Shown: positions 6,481 through 9,303 of the stretch, piece by piece
How the letters are laid out: each line of letters begins with the position of its first letter
Position numbering within the stretch: position 1 is the first letter of the stretch
Assembly (NCBI GenBank): GCA_018815145.1
Contig: JAHIYL010000167.1
Location: forward strand, 1-9,303
DNA length: 9,303 nt
Source: Nanobdellota archaeon
Lineage (GTDB): Archaea > Nanobdellota > Nanobdellia > Woesearchaeales > GW2011-AR15
Direction: 5' to 3'
Program-made: the position numbers and the translations under genes
The notes under the pieces: model-generated
What the model saw: the letters and a program-made list of their open reading frames with translations, nothing else
What the model was told of the DNA's origin: nothing
Database searches by the model: none

Positions 6481-6565
6481 AACCTCAGGAGAATTAGTCA
6501 GTTGCTAATCTCTCCAGCATAAGGATGTCCAAAAAACATGTTGAACAAGCTTATCTCTCGATAAT
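6481..6565 (-). promoter_or_regulatory. Folded leader of the S15 mRNA
   Basis: On the minus strand the leader contains a hairpin with arms GTTCAA and TTGGAC (6541-6546/6527-6532, one G-U pair, 8-base loop). A second, stronger one has arms GGAGAGATTAG and CTAATTCTCC (6505-6515/6488-6497): ten pairs, one bulged G, loop CAACTGA. The second ends one base before the Shine-Dalgarno GAGGTT (6481-6486), so it could influence ribosome access. Bacterial S15 represses its own mRNA through leader structure; whether this archaeal leader does so is an inference. Confidence 0.4.
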
Positions 6566-6587
6566 CAGAAAAAGAAACAAAATTAAG

Positions 6588-6595
6588 TATATAAA
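6588..6595 (-). promoter_or_regulatory. Probable TATA box of the S15-RecJ/GAN pair
   Basis: TTTATATA on the minus strand, ten bases beyond the stop codon of the upstream 6605 gene. With normal spacing, transcription would start near 6565. It is the only strong TATA-like element in the 130-base gap. T-rich DNA just after it may also end the transcript of the upstream gene. Confidence 0.55.
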
Positions 6596-6604
6596 TTTAA
6601 TTGA

Positions 6605-7039
6605 TTATAGTTTTTCCTCTAATTTGCCTTTAATTTCAGTCAGGCAGTCTTTATACCAATCCATAAATAGTTTTCCGTGCTCGTATTCAAACCATCGATC
6701 TTTGAATGTGTTGTATGAGATTAGTATTCGCTTATCATCTTTCCTACGTGCTGTGTATGGTATGGATTTATCTAAAACTTTTTCCAGAATTTTATTACTT
6801 ATTAATTCGGCAAATCCCTCATATTGTGAAAAATATAATTTTTGAGGATATTCCTCACTCTCTCTTGGTCTCATCGGAGGATGAATTCCAGTTTTATTTT
6901 GATAAGATGCTCTTTCAACTTGAGGAACAATATTCCCTGATTTTTCATTTAAATCATCCAGTGTGCAAATTAGATGATAATTTATAAGTAAAGAAGATAC
7001 ATAATCACAGCTTATACTAACCTGATTATTGTGTTTCAT
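6605..7039 (-). CDS. Orphan protein of unknown function
   Basis: A 144-residue protein I do not recognise, read from the ATG at 7039 (MKHNNQ). An ATG nine bases further out (7048) is open too, but the TATA-like TTTAAATA (7062-7069) is centred 26-27 bases before 7039 and only about 17 before 7048, so the inner start fits leaderless transcription better. The protein is soluble and charged. The middle has a Pro/Arg/Glu-rich stretch (GIHPPMRPRESEEYPQ), and the second half is helical and aromatic, with a conserved-looking block DRWFEYEHGKLFMDWYKD. No signal peptide, membrane segment or nucleotide-binding motif is visible. AT-rich codon use unlike S15 or RecJ suggests an accessory or transferred gene. 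Confidence 0.7.
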   Translation of the reverse strand: MKHNNQVSISCDYVSSLLINYHLICTLDDLNEKSGNIVPQVERASYQNKTGIHPPMRPRESEEYPQKLYFSQYEGFAELISNKILEKVLDKSIPYTARRKDDKRILISYNTFKDRWFEYEHGKLFMDWYKDCLTEIKGKLEEKL

Positions 7040-7055
7040 TAGCTCCATAATAAGG

Positions 7056-7082
7056 TTTCAATATTTAAATTTTTCAATATTT
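7056..7082. repeat. Direct repeat flanking the TATA element of the 7039 gene
   Basis: TTTCAATATTT occurs at 7056-7066 and again at 7072-7082, 16 bases apart. The first copy overlaps the TATA-like element at 7062-7069. This spacing could allow a regulator to bind, but low-complexity DNA is an alternative. Confidence 0.4.
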
Positions 7083-7116
7083 TACTACTGATTAATGGTA
7101 TTTGTCAAAGAACAGC

Positions 7117-7126
7117 TTTTTATAAT
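7117..7126 (+). promoter_or_regulatory. Possible TATA box of the 5'-nucleotidase gene
   Basis: A TTTTTATAAT-like element predicting transcription start near 7149 and a leader of about 33 bases. A weak purine run, GGGA (7171-7174), lies 7 bases before the ATG. A second AT-rich element near 7141-7150 is an alternative promoter. Confidence 0.35.
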
Positions 7127-7181
7127 ATCTCACAATTCTGTAATTAAGTACAACATTATGAATATTTAAAGGGAAATACAC

Positions 7182-8642
7182 ATGAAAACAAAAAAATTTA
7201 CAATCCTTCACTCCAATGATATGCACGGAGATTTTCTGGCTGAGATTAATGGTGAAAAAGGAAAACTTATCGGCGGCTTAGCGCTCCTTTCAGGCTATAT
7301 CAACAAGGTAAGGAAAGAAGAGGAGAATGTATTGTATGTCATCAGCGGGGACATGATCCAGGGTTCGATAATCGATGCAGAATACAAGGGCATATCGACC
7401 ATAGAGATAATGAATTACCTTTGCCCTGATGTCGTGGCTCTGGGCAACCATGAATTTGATTATGGCCTTCCGCATCTCCTGTTTTTGGAAAAAGTGGCAA
7501 ATTTTCCGATTGTCAATGCCAATCTCTACATAAAAAAATATGACAAAAGGCTGATGAAACCATTCCTCATACTAAAAAAAGCAGGGTTTGATATCCTTTT
7601 CACAGGGATTGTGACCAAGAAGGTGATGGATGCCCTGTCCAAAGATGAACTCATAAAAACTTTTGTCTCTCTAAAAGAAGCAAGCAATGAGGTAGGCAGA
7701 ATAACTAACGCATACAAGAATGATGATATAGATCTCACCATACTTTTGACACATATAGGTTTTGAGTCTGATAAGAAGCTTGCAGCAATGCTCAAGCCTG
7801 AATGGGGAGTGGATATGATCCTCGGCGGCCACTCACATACAATACTTGAGAAACCTGAAAAAATCAATAACATCCTGATTGCACAGGCAGGCGTCGGCAC
7901 AGACCAGATAGGCAGATTTGACATCACTGTGGATGATGACACAAACTCTATTGTTGATTACAGGTGGCAGCTCATCCCGATAGACAGCACTCTATGCGAG
8001 CCTGACAATGATATGCTTGAATTCATAAATATGTACAAGAAGACTGTTGACACAAAATACAGCACCATGATATGCAGATTCATGAAGAGACTGACCCATC
8101 CATCACGTGTTGAAGAGACTGCACTCGGCAATCTTTTTGCAGACGCCTTTGCAGAGATTGCTTCATGTGATGTCATGCTTGTCGCATCAGGCTCAATCCG
8201 CACAAAGGCGCTGGGTCCGGTCGTCACATTGATGGATCTGACCACATGCTTTCCCTATGATGATTCATTAACACGATTTTCAGTATCCGGGAAAAAGCTC
8301 AGGCAGATATTCACACACATCCTGCGCACTGAAAACAAGGATGGAGAAGGCGAATGCTATCAGGTCAACTCAACGATAAGAGCTGTATTTGACACAGAAA
8401 ACCACAAATTGGAAAGCCTCACATTCAATGGAAAAAAAGTCAAGGATGAAGATGAATTTTCTGTCGCATTCCAGGGATATCATCTGAAAAACTGCAGTTC
8501 ATTTTTTGGGATAACCTTTGATGAACTCAATGAACTTGGCAAAAGAAAAGTCATAAGCACTTCATGCAAAGAAGTCTTGGAAGAATATCTGAAAAACCAT
8601 CAGAACATGTCTGCAGAAGTTGAAGGAAGACTTACATACTGA
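7182..8642 (+). CDS. 5'-nucleotidase/UshA-family metallophosphatase, apparently cytoplasmic
   Basis: A 486-residue two-domain phosphoesterase that should hydrolyse a nucleotide or similar phosphate ester using two metal ions. The N-terminal calcineurin-like domain has every metal and catalytic motif: SNDMHG (D13, H15), SGDMIQG (D57), LGNHEFDYG (N89 and catalytic H90), THIG (H191) and GGHSH (H217, H219). The C-terminal 5'-nucleotidase domain (about 300-486) shows ALGNLFADA, the arginine-bearing SGSIR (336-340) and TTCFPYDDSLTRFSVSGKKLRQIF. Two points are odd. There is no signal peptide although most relatives are exported, so it probably works inside the cell. The usual glycine-rich, aromatic substrate-stacking segment late in the C-terminal domain reads as YHLKNCSSFFG (433-443), so the base specificity may differ. 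The start follows the motif spacing: the DxH motif begins at residue 13. It is convergent with the zinc-ribbon gene, 21 bases apart. Confidence 0.92.
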   Translation: MKTKKFTILHSNDMHGDFLAEINGEKGKLIGGLALLSGYINKVRKEEENVLYVISGDMIQGSIIDAEYKGISTIEIMNYLCPDVVALGNHEFDYGLPHLLFLEKVANFPIVNANLYIKKYDKRLMKPFLILKKAGFDILFTGIVTKKVMDALSKDELIKTFVSLKEASNEVGRITNAYKNDDIDLTILLTHIGFESDKKLAAMLKPEWGVDMILGGHSHTILEKPEKINNILIAQAGVGTDQIGRFDITVDDDTNSIVDYRWQLIPIDSTLCEPDNDMLEFINMYKKTVDTKYSTMICRFMKRLTHPSRVEETALGNLFADAFAEIASCDVMLVASGSIRTKALGPVVTLMDLTTCFPYDDSLTRFSVSGKKLRQIFTHILRTENKDGEGECYQVNSTIRAVFDTENHKLESLTFNGKKVKDEDEFSVAFQGYHLKNCSSFFGITFDELNELGKRKVISTSCKEVLEEYLKNHQNMSAEVEGRLTY

Positions 8643-8663
8643 TAGAAGTGGATTGGATTTTAC

Positions 8664-9131
8664 CTATTTATGCACAATCTCAAGAAAATCTGCATGCACA
8701 TAGATTTCCACTCCTTTTTTTGTTGAAAGCTCTTCAATCTCCTTCATATGCGCATCACATACTTTTCTTATGTCGCATTTTTTGCATATGGTGCCGATTA
8801 TCTCTTCTTTTCGCTTCCAGTCCTTGCAGGGCACTTCAAAAAGCCAGGAAAGCTTTTTCCCAATATCTGAATCCCTCTCAATGATCTTTGTATTGAGTTT
8901 GTCCTCATCAATGAATCTGCCTATAGTATTGCAGGCATCACAGATAAAGCTTTTGCCGGAATTCTTATGCTTGAATATCCTTGCCTTGGATTTGCATTTC
9001 GGACACTCAGTCTCTTCTCCTTTCCACTTGAGCTCTTTCATAGAGATGAAATCGCAGTTTGGGCAGATCAAGGCGACGTCATTTTCAATAAGTTCATGCC
9101 CGCAGTCCGGACATGGTTTTTTTTTAACCAT
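8664..9131 (-). CDS. Multi-zinc-ribbon protein of unknown function
   Basis: A 155-residue protein built from zinc-binding modules. The first ribbon uses C7, C10, C23 and C26 (CPDC...CPNC); the second uses C43, C46, C64 and C67 (CPKC...CDAC), with spacing like topoisomerase-type and TFIIS-like ribbons. A third candidate site is C116, C119, C125 and H128 (CKKCDIRKVCDAH), following an aromatic linker (KKLSWLFEVPCKDW). The C-terminus (HADFLEIVHK) is short and mixed. Such ribbons usually bind nucleic acids or protein partners, but no specific role can be named. The ATG at 9131 has a TATA-like CTTTTAATAA centred about 29 bases upstream and no Shine-Dalgarno sequence, so it is probably leaderless. 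Confidence 0.8.
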   Translation of the reverse strand: MVKKKPCPDCGHELIENDVALICPNCDFISMKELKWKGEETECPKCKSKARIFKHKNSGKSFICDACNTIGRFIDEDKLNTKIIERDSDIGKKLSWLFEVPCKDWKRKEEIIGTICKKCDIRKVCDAHMKEIEELSTKKGVEIYVHADFLEIVHK

Positions 9132-9155
9132 CAGAGATTGTTAATAATGGAAGGG

Positions 9156-9165
9156 TTATTAAAAG
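9156..9165 (-). promoter_or_regulatory. TATA-like element of the zinc-ribbon gene
   Basis: CTTTTAATAA on the minus strand, centred about 29 bases from the ATG at 9131, so the mRNA would begin within a few bases of the start codon. Confidence 0.4.
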
Positions 9166-9230
9166 TTTCTAAAAATGGTAATAGGTCAGTCATCTGAAGC
9201 AGATTATAAATTATATTCTCTAATACCGAA

Positions 9231-9240
9231 AAATATATAT
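9231..9240 (+). promoter_or_regulatory. TATA box of the gene at 9267
   Basis: AAATATATAT predicts transcription start near 9262, inside the palindrome that follows and about five bases before the ATG. Confidence 0.5.
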
Positions 9241-9247
9241 TCTTGTT

Positions 9248-9264
9248 TAGCTACATTGTAGCTA
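9248..9264. promoter_or_regulatory. 17-base palindromic operator candidate
   Basis: TAGCTACA and TGTAGCTA separated by a single T form a perfect interrupted palindrome. It lies between the TATA box and the ATG at 9267, across the predicted transcription start, where a bound dimer would block transcription. The central TACA/TGTA half-sites resemble those known for the BlaI/MecI/CopY repressor family; that comparison is suggestive only. Confidence 0.6.
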
Positions 9265-9266
9265 TT

Positions 9267-9303
9267 ATGAAAAAAGAAACAAAAATTGAGCTAACTGGAT
9301 ATG
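9267..9303 (+). CDS. Start of a gene cut by the window edge
   Basis: Twelve codons are visible (MKKETKIELTGY), beginning at the ATG just after a TATA box and a palindrome. The promoter context is the main evidence that this is a real start. Too little sequence is present to identify the product. The palindrome suggests a regulated gene, possibly an autoregulated repressor. Confidence 0.6.
   Translation, partial: MKKETKIELTGY

Noticed and set aside
7040..7048. ATG at 7048 as the start of the 6605 gene
   Set aside because: Only about 17 bases separate it from the TATA centre, while ATG 7039 has 26-27 bases. It cannot be fully excluded if another promoter is used.
1..9303. CRISPR array, tRNA, rRNA or insertion sequence
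   Set aside because: No spaced direct repeats, cloverleaf-like segments, conserved rRNA stretches or transposase motifs were seen on either strand.

Overview
The window looks archaeal. It has a ribosomal protein S15 of the archaeal/eukaryotic type (N-terminus MARMYSRKKGKSG), a RecJ/GAN-like DHH phosphoesterase directly behind it, and an XPD/Rad3 iron-sulfur helicase. Most genes are preceded by an AT-rich TATA box about 26-30 bases before the start codon and no Shine-Dalgarno sequence, which points to leaderless mRNAs. Many short lineage-specific proteins, compact spacing and many small winged-helix and zinc-ribbon proteins suggest a DPANN-type archaeon (Woesearchaeota/Pacearchaeota-like). That placement is an inference and was not tested.

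Layout: 123-2000 (+) is the XPD-like helicase, convergent with an orphan gene at 2005-2694 (-). A 186-base divergent promoter region separates that orphan from a winged-helix protein at 2881-3297 (+). Between this gene and a one-membrane-segment orphan (3566-4060, -) lies 268 bases without a gene that folds into three strong hairpins and ends in a T-run. This is the most striking element in the window and a candidate structured RNA. The 4085-4600 stretch holds a possible tiny two-membrane-segment gene (-) and a MarR-like winged-helix protein (+). Then come the S15-RecJ/GAN pair (6474 to 4597, -), another orphan (6605-7039, -), a 5'-nucleotidase/UshA-family metallophosphatase without a signal peptide (7182-8642, +), a multi-zinc-ribbon protein (8664-9131, -), and the first 12 codons of a gene at 9267 whose start region carries a 17-base palindrome.

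How the parts fit: helicase, RecJ/GAN and S15 are housekeeping information-processing genes. The block 2005-4578 looks accessory. It holds small orphans, two winged-helix proteins and the structured RNA, and three successive genes share an identical 14-base promoter core (18 bases identical in two of them). A link between the regulators, the shared promoter and the RNA is plausible but not shown. No CRISPR array, tRNA, rRNA or insertion sequence was seen.
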